This document shows, piece by piece, positions 38,753 to 47,502 of a stretch of DNA of 64,000 nt. A program made the position numbers and the translations under genes. The notes under the pieces were generated by a model that ran no database searches, was not told where the DNA came from, and saw nothing but the letters and a program-made list of their open reading frames with translations. The DNA is from Amedibacterium intestinale (GTDB lineage: Bacteria > Bacillota_I > Bacilli_A > Erysipelotrichales > Erysipelotrichaceae): positions 2,418,001-2,482,000 of the forward strand of contig NZ_AP019711.1 of assembly GCF_010537335.1 (NCBI RefSeq). The letters are read 5' to 3'. Each line of letters opens with the position of its first letter. The first letter of the stretch is position 1.

Positions 38753-38786
38753 ATCAAACTTTTTAGAGCAGTCTTAAAATTGATTT

Positions 38787-38981
38787 TTAAATAGCAAAAA
38801 GACAGCCAATAATAAGACTTTCTTTTGCTTTGTTCAAAATAGTATCATAATAATCTTTAATTTTTTCAATCATTCCAGTACCTGTTTTTGTTAGCTTATT
38901 GTTTTCTAACAAATCATATTTATAGAATATTGTATGTATATAAGCAAAGGGTTGATATAAAGTATTTTGTATATCTAGCAC
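38787..38981 (-). CDS. Short ORF inside the cassette, possibly a gene fragment
   Basis: 64 residues read from a GTG that lies within the right inverted repeat (LYQPFAYIHTIFYKYDLLENN...AKESLIIGCLFAI). I do not recognise it. The residue composition is protein-like, but there is no ribosome site, so it may be the 3' end of a lost gene whose 5' part was removed when the cassette formed. Confidence 0.35.
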   Translation of the reverse strand: MLDIQNTLYQPFAYIHTIFYKYDLLENNKLTKTGTGMIEKIKDYYDTILNKAKESLIIGCLFAI

Positions 38982-39001
38982 CCGATTTTTATAATTAAGA
39001 A
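38976..39001 (-). repeat. Right terminal inverted repeat of the cassette
   Basis: Inverted counterpart of 38134-38159. Followed directly by TAATAAATA, also present before the left repeat. Confidence 0.65.
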
Positions 39002-39037
39002 TAATAAATAGTTTTAATCGTAAGAAATATAATTCAA

Positions 39038-39046
39038 TGTTATAAT
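39038..39046 (+). promoter_or_regulatory. Extended -10 promoter of the sensor operon
   Basis: TGTTATAAT is a consensus extended -10 (TGnTATAAT), 31 bp before the lipoprotein start. The -35 region is poor, which is normal for this promoter class. Confidence 0.6.
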
Positions 39047-39077
39047 ATTATACATGTTTAAGGATTGTGAGGGAGTT

Positions 39078-40022
39078 ATGAAGAAGGTTTTGTTTATAGT
39101 AATATGTACTTTATTTATGCTTTTTGGATGCTCAAAAACAAACACAAAATCACAATTACAAGAATTCACATATATATTATTTGTAGCACCATTAGAAAAT
39201 CACCCTATTTGGCAAAAAAGTGCAAAAGGTTTATTTGATGCGTGTAATGAGGAAGGATACTATTGTGATTGGATTGGTCCTGCAACAATTGATACAGCAG
39301 CAATGAACGATACCATGGAACGAGGTATAATTGCAAAAGCTGATGCTATTATTACACAGGGTGTTATAGATGAACAATTAGTTAAACAAGCAAAAGAGAA
39401 TAACATACCTGTTGTTTTGGTAGATAACGATATGCCTGCAAGTGCTAGAACTGCATTTTTTGGTAAAAACTTTACACAGCAAGCGGAGTTATTATTAGCG
39501 GATATTGAAAAAAGAATGGGCGAAGATGAGCCAATTATTATGGCAATTCAAGTCGCAGAAGAAAGTTTTCCGATTGCTGCACAACAAATTGAAGAAATTG
39601 AAAAAGTATTTTTAAAACATCGTGGTGGTTTTGAAATTGTAGATGTAACATCTTCTAAATCAGATAAAGTTAGAGCAAGAAAAGAATGGGTTTCTACTTT
39701 TGAAAAATACGAAAATGTCAATGTATCTATAAGTTTAGCAAGTGAGTCGGTAGAATCTTGTTACGAAAGTGCTAAAGAACTGCATAAATCAGATAATATG
39801 TTGATTTATGGAGTTGATGATTTGCAGCCTACTATACAATTGTTAAAGAAGGGCAGAATCACAGGGAGTATTATTACACCTTTTTATGATTATGGTTATA
39901 AAACAGTAAAATATTTAAAATCTTATTGGGAAAATGAAGACAATTCAAAGAAAGAACGATTCGATGTAGATATACAAATGCTTACAAAAGAAGAAGCAAA
40001 GGATTATCCATATGAAAAGTAG
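39078..40022 (+). CDS. Sugar-binding sensor lipoprotein (RbsB/XylF-like)
   Basis: Exported lipoprotein with lipobox LFGC and a type I periplasmic-binding fold (YILFVAPLENHPIWQKSAKGLFDACNEEG, ADAIITQGVIDEQLVKQAKENNIPVVLVDND, MLIYGVDDLQPTIQLLKKGRITGSI). It binds a sugar or similar ligand. No permease or ATPase gene is linked. It overlaps a sensor kinase by 11 bp, so it probably presents ligand to that kinase as in XylFII-LytS-YesN systems and does not feed a transporter. The ATG at 39078 has GAGGGAG upstream; the ORF extends 8 codons further without support. Confidence 0.87.
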   Translation: MKKVLFIVICTLFMLFGCSKTNTKSQLQEFTYILFVAPLENHPIWQKSAKGLFDACNEEGYYCDWIGPATIDTAAMNDTMERGIIAKADAIITQGVIDEQLVKQAKENNIPVVLVDNDMPASARTAFFGKNFTQQAELLLADIEKRMGEDEPIIMAIQVAEESFPIAAQQIEEIEKVFLKHRGGFEIVDVTSSKSDKVRARKEWVSTFEKYENVNVSISLASESVESCYESAKELHKSDNMLIYGVDDLQPTIQLLKKGRITGSIITPFYDYGYKTVKYLKSYWENEDNSKKERFDVDIQMLTKEEAKDYPYEK

Positions 40023-41463
40023 TGTAAAAAAAACATTAAAAGAACAATTAGCACATTTTCATAGTATCGTTTTTGTTGTGACATTAGTTGGTTTTACATT
40101 TTATATTGGATTGAATTTTTCTTCAATGAATAAATATAGTGATGCATTTCATCAATATGATCAAATTCAGCAGTTCTATACTTCACTGGAGCAGGCAAAT
40201 GAGCATTTTATTGATTATTTATATCGAAGTTCAAAAGATGCGTATTATGCCTATGAAAAAGAAATTGCAAGAGCAAAGGAAAGTTTATTGACATTGCAGA
40301 ATGCGAATTTGATGGAAGAAGGTTGGCGTATTCATCTTTTAGAAAATATGTTAGATACATATGTAACACAAGCAGAAGAAACCTATTCTATATATCAAGA
40401 AAATAATATTGAATATGAGAATGCTTATAATAATTTATTAAACATTTATGATGTAATTAAATCTACCAGCGCAGACAGCTATTCTTTATTGACGAATAAT
40501 ATGGAATTACAAAATGAGAAGTTACGTAAATCAAAACAGTATAGTATTTATACATTGTTTCTTTTTACCATCATCTTTTTATCTTTTTTATTTTATTATA
40601 TTCGTTTAACAAGAAGAGAAATTGAACAACCTTTAAATGAAATTGAAGAAAATATTAACAAAATAAAAGAAGGGACTTATGATTTAACAAAAATTTCTAA
40701 TACGAATAAAGAAATGTATGCAATATGCAATGCGTTAGAAGAAATTGCGAATATGGTACAAAAAGAAATCGCAATGACAAAAGAAAATGCGGTATTAGAG
40801 AAAAAGTTGTTATTGATGGAGAATGATAATTTAAGAAAAGAGGAACAGTTATTATTAAGTGAAATGAAGATGCTGCAAAATCAAATTAATCCGCATTTTC
40901 TATTTAATACATTAAACATGATTTATAAATTATCACTCATGGAAAATGCTCTTGTAAGTAGTGAAATGATTCAAAAGACAAGCTCTTTGCTTCGTTACAG
41001 TTTAGATAAGCAAGATAAATTGAGTGATATTCACAGTGAAATTGAAGCAGTAAAGAATTATGTTGCTATTCAGAAAAAACGGTTGGGAGAGCGTATTGAG
41101 TTTTATATTAAAGTACAAAAAGATGTACCCAATATCGTTATTCCTGGAATGATATTGCAGCCGTTGATAGAAAATTCTTTAAAACATGGATTGAAAAATT
41201 GTCTTTCTGATGGGGAAATTGTTGTTTCTGTTACGTATGATGCAAATTATGTATATTTATGTGTTAGTGATAATGGAGAAGGTGTAAGTGAGGAGGTATG
41301 TGAGCAGATGATGCTGTCACAATTTTACGATGATACTAAACAGCATTTAGGTTTATATAATGTAACAAGAAGATTAAAAATTTTATTAAAAGATCAAGTA
41401 TATACTACGGTTGATAGTTCACTTGGTTGTGGTTTTTCAGTTAATATAAAAATAAATCGATAA
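40012..41463 (+). CDS. LytS/YesM-type sensor histidine kinase
   Basis: Two membrane helices (residues about 17-35 and 177-195) enclose an extracytoplasmic helical sensor domain of about 140 residues. A HAMP-like linker follows, then the His_kinase domain with His295 in NQINPHFLFNTLNMIYKL, the N-box VIPGMILQPLIENSLKHGL and CVSDNGEGV with the HLGLYNVTRRL segment. It would phosphorylate the regulator encoded next. The sensor domain probably contacts the lipoprotein encoded upstream. Confidence 0.92.
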   Translation: MKSSVKKTLKEQLAHFHSIVFVVTLVGFTFYIGLNFSSMNKYSDAFHQYDQIQQFYTSLEQANEHFIDYLYRSSKDAYYAYEKEIARAKESLLTLQNANLMEEGWRIHLLENMLDTYVTQAEETYSIYQENNIEYENAYNNLLNIYDVIKSTSADSYSLLTNNMELQNEKLRKSKQYSIYTLFLFTIIFLSFLFYYIRLTRREIEQPLNEIEENINKIKEGTYDLTKISNTNKEMYAICNALEEIANMVQKEIAMTKENAVLEKKLLLMENDNLRKEEQLLLSEMKMLQNQINPHFLFNTLNMIYKLSLMENALVSSEMIQKTSSLLRYSLDKQDKLSDIHSEIEAVKNYVAIQKKRLGERIEFYIKVQKDVPNIVIPGMILQPLIENSLKHGLKNCLSDGEIVVSVTYDANYVYLCVSDNGEGVSEEVCEQMMLSQFYDDTKQHLGLYNVTRRLKILLKDQVYTTVDSSLGCGFSVNIKINR

Positions 41464-41477
41464 GAGCAGGTGAACAT

Positions 41478-42998
41478 ATGGAAAAACAATGTACAGTTTT
41501 GATTGTTGAAGACGAAGAAATTGAACGACAGTCCCTGATATCCATTTTACAAGGATATTTTAAAGATACAATTAAAGTATATGCTGCGGCACATGCACTT
41601 GAAGCATTGGAGTTATATAAACGATTTCATCATGATATTGTATTAAGTGATATTGAGATGCCGGGTATGAATGGTTTACAGTTAATTGAAGAATTAAAGA
41701 AAGAAAATTTGTTAACGATATTTTATATTGTAACATCTTATGATGATTTTTCTTACGCACAAAAAGCTATACAGCTAGGTATAGAAGATTTTATTTTAAA
41801 ACCAGTTACACCGACACAAATCATTAAAACAATTGCCAAAGCTATTGGACTTGTGAAAACTCAACAAAATCAGAAAGATGCAATATCTACTTTGTTTCAG
41901 CGGTATGGAAATATACGTCCCATCTTGGAAAAAGGATGTATTTATGCTATTTTAACACGTCGAGGAGAAATGGAAATTCAAAAATATATTAAAGATCTAA
42001 ATCTACGTGTCAATAGTGGATTATGTTTTATTGTTTCTCCAAAAAATGTAAAGCTAGAAGAAATACAGCAAATACATGAGGCAATTTATGATTTAGGTTA
42101 TTGCTGTATTCATGATTATGTTAATTCAAATTATATTTTCTTTGTTTTTTACAGTGAGGTATTCGGTATACAGGATATACAGGCAATTGAACAGGTTATT
42201 ACACAAGCATTATCACCAATGGCTTTTGTAGGTATTGGTAGTTGTGTAGAGTCTTGCGTTAAATTTTATGATTCTTATGTACATGCTTTGCGGGATTGCC
42301 AACCATTAAATATGCGTATAAAAATAAATTATAACAACATGAGTAAGAGTAAAACAGAAATGGATGAGAAGAGGGAACAATTTGTTCATATTTGCACTGA
42401 GGCCTTTCGTAATTATAAAGATGATATTATTTACATAGAAATTCGTAATTATGCGCAATATTTAATGCTTTATCCTTTAGCGGTAATTGAAGAACAAGTT
42501 AATTTGATGTTACAGGCAGTTGTAAAAGAATTACAGAAAGATTTTAAAGAGAATATTGAAATTGGGCAAATACCAAAGCTTTCTATTGAAAATGAATTAT
42601 ATACACATACTTTGCCATTGCAATTGGTACAAATTTTTAATAGTTTATTTTATCCATTGCGAAGTAGTAAAAAACAAGAGAGCAGTAGTTTAGTGCGTCA
42701 AATTGTTGATTATATTGAACAGCATTATGAAAAACCAATTAGTTTAGAAGAGGTTGCAAAAGTATTTTCTGTATCACCGTTCTATGTAAGTAAAATAATA
42801 AAAAATAATCTAGGGAAAAGTTTTACGGACATAGTGAATGAATGTCGGATTGAAAAAGCAAAGAATTTGTTGAAAGCACATGTTCGTATCAAAGAAGTTG
42901 TTTTTTGCTGCGGATTTCAAAGCCAAAGTTATTTTTCTAAAATGTTTAAAAAATTGGTGGGTGTTTCACCAAAAGAGTATCAAGATATGTTTTTATAA
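41478..42998 (+). CDS. YesN/AraC-type response regulator
   Basis: The N-terminal receiver has acidic VEDEEIER, the phosphoryl acceptor Asp58 in VLSDIEMPGMNG and Lys in FILKPVTP. A middle region of about 260 residues follows. The C-terminal AraC-type double helix-turn-helix (VDYIEQHYEKPISLEEVAKVF...CRIEKAKNLL...VVFCCGFQSQSYFSKMFKK) binds DNA. It is the output of the three-gene sensor operon; the GH84 gene upstream is the nearest plausible target. GAGCAGGTGA precedes the ATG. Confidence 0.93.
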   Translation: MEKQCTVLIVEDEEIERQSLISILQGYFKDTIKVYAAAHALEALELYKRFHHDIVLSDIEMPGMNGLQLIEELKKENLLTIFYIVTSYDDFSYAQKAIQLGIEDFILKPVTPTQIIKTIAKAIGLVKTQQNQKDAISTLFQRYGNIRPILEKGCIYAILTRRGEMEIQKYIKDLNLRVNSGLCFIVSPKNVKLEEIQQIHEAIYDLGYCCIHDYVNSNYIFFVFYSEVFGIQDIQAIEQVITQALSPMAFVGIGSCVESCVKFYDSYVHALRDCQPLNMRIKINYNNMSKSKTEMDEKREQFVHICTEAFRNYKDDIIYIEIRNYAQYLMLYPLAVIEEQVNLMLQAVVKELQKDFKENIEIGQIPKLSIENELYTHTLPLQLVQIFNSLFYPLRSSKKQESSSLVRQIVDYIEQHYEKPISLEEVAKVFSVSPFYVSKIIKNNLGKSFTDIVNECRIEKAKNLLKAHVRIKEVVFCCGFQSQSYFSKMFKKLVGVSPKEYQDMFL

Positions 42999-43055
42999 GA
43001 GACTTTAATAGGGAGTATTCTTTTTGAATTGTCTAAATTTGAAAATAAATTGGAA

Positions 43056-43082
43056 ACGATAATAACTGTGCTTAATTATCGT
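43056..43082. promoter_or_regulatory. Inverted repeat upstream of pgk
   Basis: Perfect 8-bp arms ACGATAAT and ATTATCGT with an 11-base loop, 50 bp before the pgk -35. No T-tract, so either an operator or a hairpin in the 3' tail of the regulator transcript. Confidence 0.4.
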
Positions 43083-43131
43083 GTAATGACTTTCTATATT
43101 TGTGATATTTTTAGCAAAATGAGAAAATCCG

Positions 43132-43160
43132 TTTACGAATGTTTGTTTGAGTGGTATAAT
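43132..43160 (+). promoter_or_regulatory. pgk-tpiA promoter
   Basis: -35 TTTACG (43132-43137), 17-bp spacer, -10 TATAAT (43155-43160) with an extended TGG in front. Confidence 0.75.
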
Positions 43161-43188
43161 ATTGCCGATACATAAGGAGGATTTTGCA

Positions 43189-44367
43189 ATGGCAAAAAGA
43201 ACTGTAAAAGATTTGGACGTTGCAGGAAAACGCGTTATCGTTCGCTGTGATTTCAACGTTCCTAGAAAAGATGGAAAAATTACAAATGACAACCGTATTA
43301 TTCAGGCTTTACCTACAATCAAATATTTGGTAGAAAACAAAGCTAGAGTAATCTTGATGTCTCACCTTGGAAAAGTTAAAACAGAAGAAGATAAAGCTAA
43401 AAACGATTTGCGTTGTGTAGCTGATCGTTTAAGTGAACTTGTAGATACAAAAGTTACTTTTGTACCAGTTACAAGAGGGGCTGAATTAGAAGAAGCTGTA
43501 GCTGCATTACATGATGGAGAAATCGTTGTTATGCAGAACACTCGTTATGAAAAAGGAGAAAGCAAAAATGATCCTGAATTAGCTAAATACTGGGCTAGCT
43601 TAGGGGATTTATTCGTAGAAGATGCATTCGGTAGTGTTCACCGTGCACACGCATCTACTGCTGGTATTCCTTCTATTCTTCCTAATGCATTAGGATTCCT
43701 GGTAGAAAAAGAAGTGAAAATGCTAGGTGCAGCTGTTGATACACCAGAACGTCCATTCGTTGCGATCATCGGTGGAGCAAAAGTTTCTGATAAAATTGCA
43801 GTTGTTGATAACTTGTTGAACAAAGCTGACAAAGTATTGATTGGTGGAGGAATGGCTTATACATTCTTGAAAGCACAGGGATACAATGTTGGTAAATCTT
43901 TAGTTGAAGAAGATAAAATTGAATTGGCTAAAGAATACTTGGAAAAAGCAAATGGAAAATTAATTCTTCCAGTAGATCATGTATGTGCAGATGCATTTGC
44001 AGAAGATGCAAATACAGTTGTTGCAGATAATGAAAATATTCCTGCTGATTACATGGGACTTGATATTGGGCCTAAATCTGTAGCTCTATACAAAGAAGCT
44101 TTAGCAGGTGCTAAAACAGTTGTATGGAATGGACCAATGGGTGTATTCGAAATGAAACCATTCGCAAAAGGTACATTAGAAGTATGTACAGCAATTTCTG
44201 AACTTCCAGGAGCTACTACAGTAATCGGTGGTGGAGACTCTGCTGCTGCTGCTATTCAGTTGGGATTTGCAGAAAAATTCTCTCACATCTCAACAGGTGG
44301 AGGAGCTTCTTTGGAATACATGGAAGGAAAAGAACTTCCTGGTATTGCAGTAATTTCTGAAAAATAA
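43189..44367 (+). CDS. pgk: Phosphoglycerate kinase
   Basis: Glycolytic enzyme that transfers phosphate from 1,3-bisphosphoglycerate to ADP. Family blocks: [67 protein letters not shown], the WNGPMGVFE motif and GGGDSAAA. The ATG at 43189 lies 8 bp after AAGGAGG; the open frame upstream covers the promoter. The codon use looks more biased than that of its neighbours, as expected for a highly expressed gene. Operon with tpiA, 26 bp downstream. Confidence 0.97.
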   Translation: MAKRTVKDLDVAGKRVIVRCDFNVPRKDGKITNDNRIIQALPTIKYLVENKARVILMSHLGKVKTEEDKAKNDLRCVADRLSELVDTKVTFVPVTRGAELEEAVAALHDGEIVVMQNTRYEKGESKNDPELAKYWASLGDLFVEDAFGSVHRAHASTAGIPSILPNALGFLVEKEVKMLGAAVDTPERPFVAIIGGAKVSDKIAVVDNLLNKADKVLIGGGMAYTFLKAQGYNVGKSLVEEDKIELAKEYLEKANGKLILPVDHVCADAFAEDANTVVADNENIPADYMGLDIGPKSVALYKEALAGAKTVVWNGPMGVFEMKPFAKGTLEVCTAISELPGATTVIGGGDSAAAAIQLGFAEKFSHISTGGGASLEYMEGKELPGIAVISEK

Positions 44368-44393
44368 GAATAAGAGTATAGGAGATAAGAAAC

Positions 44394-45137
44394 ATGAGAA
44401 AACCAATTATTGTTGGAAACTGGAAAATGAATAAAACAATTGCGGAAGCAGTTGAATTCATTAAAGCAGTTGATCCTGTTTGCCATGATGGTGCTACATA
44501 TGGTGTAGGTACAAGCTTTTTGGCATTGAATGAAGCAAATAAACTTGCGAAAAACTTAATCGTTGCAGCTGAAAACTGCCACTTTGAAGACTCTGGTGCT
44601 TTCACAGGGGAAGTTAGTGTTCCTATGTTGGAAGAAATCGGTGTGAAATACTGTATCATTGGACATTCTGAACGTCGTGAAATGTTTGGAGATACAGATG
44701 AAACGGTAAACAAAAAAGCAAAACGCCTGATCAAAGCTGGTATTACTCCAATCGTTTGTATTGGAGAAACAGAAGCTCAGTATGATGCTGGAGAATCTGA
44801 AAAAGTTATTCGTGATCAGTTAAGCGGAAGTCTTGCAGACCTTTGCGCTGACTGTGTAAAAAACATCGTTATTGCTTATGAACCAATCTGGGCTATCGGA
44901 ACAGGAAAAAGCGCTTCTGTAGAAATTGCACAGAACTGCTGCCACATCGTTCGTGACCAGGTTGAAAAAATGTATGGTAAAGAAGCTGCTGATGCAGTAC
45001 GTGTACAGTATGGTGGATCTGTTAAACCAGAAAACATCGTTGAATATATGGCTCAGCCAGATATCGATGGTGCATTAATTGGTGGAGCAAGCTTGAAAGT
45101 AGAAAGCTTTACAGATATCATCAACAAAACAAAATAA
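44394..45137 (+). CDS. tpiA: Triosephosphate isomerase
   Basis: Interconverts dihydroxyacetone phosphate and glyceraldehyde-3-phosphate. N-terminal KPIIVGNWKMNKT has the catalytic Lys. The electrophile His is in CIIGHSERRE, the base Glu in VIAYEPIWAIGTGKSA, and phosphate-binding loops are in VQYGGSVKPEN and GALIGGASL. Length 247 is standard. Last gene of the unit, followed by a strong terminator. Confidence 0.97.
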   Translation: MRKPIIVGNWKMNKTIAEAVEFIKAVDPVCHDGATYGVGTSFLALNEANKLAKNLIVAAENCHFEDSGAFTGEVSVPMLEEIGVKYCIIGHSERREMFGDTDETVNKKAKRLIKAGITPIVCIGETEAQYDAGESEKVIRDQLSGSLADLCADCVKNIVIAYEPIWAIGTGKSASVEIAQNCCHIVRDQVEKMYGKEAADAVRVQYGGSVKPENIVEYMAQPDIDGALIGGASLKVESFTDIINKTK

Positions 45138-45145
45138 GACTTTTG

Positions 45146-45170
45146 GGAGTGTGAAAACACTCCTTTTTTT
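45146..45170 (+). terminator. Rho-independent terminator after tpiA
   Basis: GGAGTGT-GAAA-ACACTCC with a GNRA tetraloop and T7. Confidence 0.9.
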
Positions 45171-45349
45171 GTTTTCGTTCCATAAAAATCCATTCACACC
45201 CTTTAAAAACTATTAAGAGTAAAACTCTTGAGGAGATAATCAATTTAAGAATTCTTTAGAAATATATACATTAAAAATTCAAAGTTTTCTGTTACAGTTG
45301 ATTAGCTCAATAAAAGTAATACACAGAATAAATTGGAGGTAATAATCAA

Positions 45350-45787
45350 ATGAAACGAAAAATTCTAATCACGATGACAATTGCGTTAGCATTAGTTTTA
45401 GGTGGTGGTTTTTATCTTTCAAAAAAAATGACTACACCTCAAAATCAGATAAAAGAAACATTTAACATTCAGTTAGAGGATACAAAATTGCTTTATGATA
45501 TAGATACAAAAGAAGGGTTTCATAATGATGGAGTAAGTTATGAAATTTATCAAGTAAAAAATACAAATGCAGAGTTTCTAAAAGAGATAACGAAAACAAA
45601 AGATGAAGCAATGGAGAAGAATGTGAATGAATTGCTTAAACATATGGGTATTTCAAAAGAAAATTCTATTGATTGGGACAAGGAATATACATGGCAACAA
45701 GTAGAGTTAAACAAAGGGTTTGATATATTATATCTCATACTTTTTAAAGATAGTAATACAGTTTATGCTATTACAAATAATAAATAA
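45350..45787 (+). CDS. Hypothetical membrane-anchored or secreted protein
   Basis: 145 residues, not recognised. It has a short basic start (MKRKI), one hydrophobic helix (about residues 4-22, without a lipobox Cys) and a polar extracytoplasmic part rich in Lys, Glu and Asn that ends VYAITNNK. A GGAGGTAAT site precedes the ATG. Monocistronic; no clear terminator in the 215 bp that follow. Confidence 0.65.
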   Translation: MKRKILITMTIALALVLGGGFYLSKKMTTPQNQIKETFNIQLEDTKLLYDIDTKEGFHNDGVSYEIYQVKNTNAEFLKEITKTKDEAMEKNVNELLKHMGISKENSIDWDKEYTWQQVELNKGFDILYLILFKDSNTVYAITNNK

Positions 45788-46002
45788 TATTTTATGCAAA
45801 ACATAATTATCTCAAAATAAAAGATAAGAAATAGGTGAAACCGTATTTTTTGCTAGTATTAACTTAGAAGGAATCAGTACACATCTGTGATTGATAACTG
45901 ATGTGGCAATGGATTTTCTTCTTAATATTTTATGAAGTTTTTTTGATGCTCTTGTATTTAGAAAGACTTCGTTTTACAATAAGGCACATAGTGTGGTGAT
46001 GA

Positions 46003-46566
46003 ATGATGAAGAAAAAAAATATGGGTATGCGAATCTTAGCTGCAATCTTATTTTTAGGTTTTAGCGGAATTGTGATGTTTTCTATATATTCTTTTTCATC
46101 AGAAAATGGTTTTGATTCCCAAATGAGAAGTGAAATGGTTACAGAAAAAATAAAAGAAGAAGTAAAAACAAAGCTGGAAACAAGTGAGAAAGGGTTAAAG
46201 CTTTCTGAGAAAATTAAATACAAAGTGATTATGTATTCTCCTTATGGCAGCGACTGGAATGCAAATGTTCGAAAACTAGCACATTTTTCCATATATTTTT
46301 GTCTAGCTATGATGGTGTATATAACCTTGGCAATTTTAGGAGTAAATAAGACTTTGCGTTTCATTTTGACAATTGGTTTTTGTTTCTGTTTTGCGTTTGC
46401 GGATGAATATCATCAAGCCTTTAGCGGAGGAAGAACTTCTAGTATGACAGATGTATATATCGATACGTTTGGTGCACTGGTTTCTACATGTATATGGACT
46501 GTTTTATCATGGGTGTTAAATGGTATTGGTTATGTAATTCATACCATTAATAAAGCCTATGAGTAA
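46003..46566 (+). CDS. VanZ-family membrane protein
   Basis: Integral membrane protein with four or so helices. The VanZ signature is clear: NVRKLAHFSIYFCLAMMVY and FCFAFADEYHQAFSGGRTSSMTDVYIDTFGA. VanZ of Tn1546 raises teicoplanin resistance, but most chromosomal relatives have no known role. A predicted extracytoplasmic segment after the first helix is Glu/Lys-rich. Two adjacent ATG codons (46003 and 46006) are possible starts after a GGTGATGA site. Confidence 0.88.
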   Translation: MMKKKNMGMRILAAILFLGFSGIVMFSIYSFSSENGFDSQMRSEMVTEKIKEEVKTKLETSEKGLKLSEKIKYKVIMYSPYGSDWNANVRKLAHFSIYFCLAMMVYITLAILGVNKTLRFILTIGFCFCFAFADEYHQAFSGGRTSSMTDVYIDTFGALVSTCIWTVLSWVLNGIGYVIHTINKAYE

Positions 46567-46665
46567 TAGATAGAATGCATATTGTTGAAAATGATTTTTC
46601 TTTCCTCTCTTTACGATTATATCGGAATCTGTTATACTGATTTCTATTGAATGGAGGATGTGTTC

Positions 46666-47316
46666 ATGTTTAATATTAGTGAACTGATTTCGGATTTAAT
46701 TTATACGGTACCAGCTATTTTTATCGCTTTATCCTGTCATGAATTTGGACATGCATATGCAGCATATAAGATGGGAGATCTGTCACAGAAAGAAAATGGA
46801 CGATTGACATTAAATCCATTTCGTCATTTAGATCCTGCAGGAACTCTTTGTTTACTGCTGTTTCATGTAGGCTGGGGAAAACCAGTACAAGTTGATCCAT
46901 ATTTTTTCAAGGATAAAAAACAAGGGATGATTTGGACGGCAGTTGCTGGGCCATTGGTAAATTTAGTATTAGGTTTTGTGTTTATTTTATTGGATGGTTT
47001 GCTTCTTGTGTTAGGATTTCATGGTGTGATTGCTTCTTATTTACATGTATTATTCCAAACAACAGCGGTTATGAATATTGGGTTAGGGGTATTTAATCTG
47101 ATTCCTTTGCCTCCTCTTGATGGTTCCAAGGTTTTAATGGGAATTCTTCCGGAAGAAACATACTTTAAATTAATGCAGTATGAAATGTATTTTTCTTTAG
47201 GTTTGCTGCTGCTTCTATTTACTGGAGTTTTGGATGCATCATTAAATCATGCAATTTCGTCCATTTTACGCGTTTATTTAAATATAGTAGGTGCTATTTT
47301 AGGTATTTTCATTTAA
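46666..47316 (+). CDS. Site-2 protease family (M50) membrane metalloprotease
   Basis: Small intramembrane zinc protease of the group without a PDZ domain. HEFGH in LSCHEFGHAYAAYKMGD supplies zinc ligands, and NLIPLPPLDGSKV the third. Five or so membrane helices. Substrate unknown; relatives cleave membrane-bound regulators, but many of this short type are uncharacterised. The ATG at 46666 has GGAGG 8 bp upstream, whereas the in-frame ATG at 46651 overlaps that site. Confidence 0.9.
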   Translation: MFNISELISDLIYTVPAIFIALSCHEFGHAYAAYKMGDLSQKENGRLTLNPFRHLDPAGTLCLLLFHVGWGKPVQVDPYFFKDKKQGMIWTAVAGPLVNLVLGFVFILLDGLLLVLGFHGVIASYLHVLFQTTAVMNIGLGVFNLIPLPPLDGSKVLMGILPEETYFKLMQYEMYFSLGLLLLLFTGVLDASLNHAISSILRVYLNIVGAILGIFI

Positions 47317-47337
47317 GACTCTTTGGAGTCTTTTTTT
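47316..47337 (+). terminator. Rho-independent terminator
   Basis: AGACTC-TTTG-GAGTCT followed by T7, starting at the stop codon of the M50 gene. Confidence 0.88.
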
Positions 47338-47437
47338 GTTTAATAACAAAGATTGAATATAGAATGTAAGAAAGAAAAACGTTTGAAACATTTTACATAA
47401 GTATTTTCAAAATATGTGAAAAAGTTGCAGAAAAGTG

Positions 47438-47466
47438 TTGAAAAAATGTAATCTCGGTATTATAAT
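47438..47466 (+). promoter_or_regulatory. liv operon promoter
   Basis: -35 TTGAAA (47438-47443), 17-bp spacer, -10 TATAAT (47461-47466), 36 bp before livJ. Confidence 0.8.
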
Positions 47467-47502
47467 GAACCCATAAAAATCAAAGTTAAAGGAGAGAGGG
47501 AT

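Larger units (their letters stand above)
38134..39001. mobile_element. 868-bp inverted-repeat cassette
   Basis: The left end (38134-38159) and the right end (38976-39001) are inverted copies matching at 23 of 26 positions; both contain TTCTTAATTATAAA and CGGGTGCTA. Directly outside, TAATAAATA occurs on both sides (38125-38133 and 39002-39010) and looks like a target duplication. The AT-rich composition weakens this last point. Inside are a PH-domain gene on the plus strand and a short ORF on the minus strand; no transposase is seen. The 310-bp and 325-bp gaps on either side of the PH gene are mostly cassette DNA. Confidence 0.6.

Noticed and set aside
43005-43292. 95-codon minus-strand open frame across the pgk promoter
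   Set aside because: Overlaps the strong pgk promoter and the start of pgk, with no ribosome site or family resemblance.
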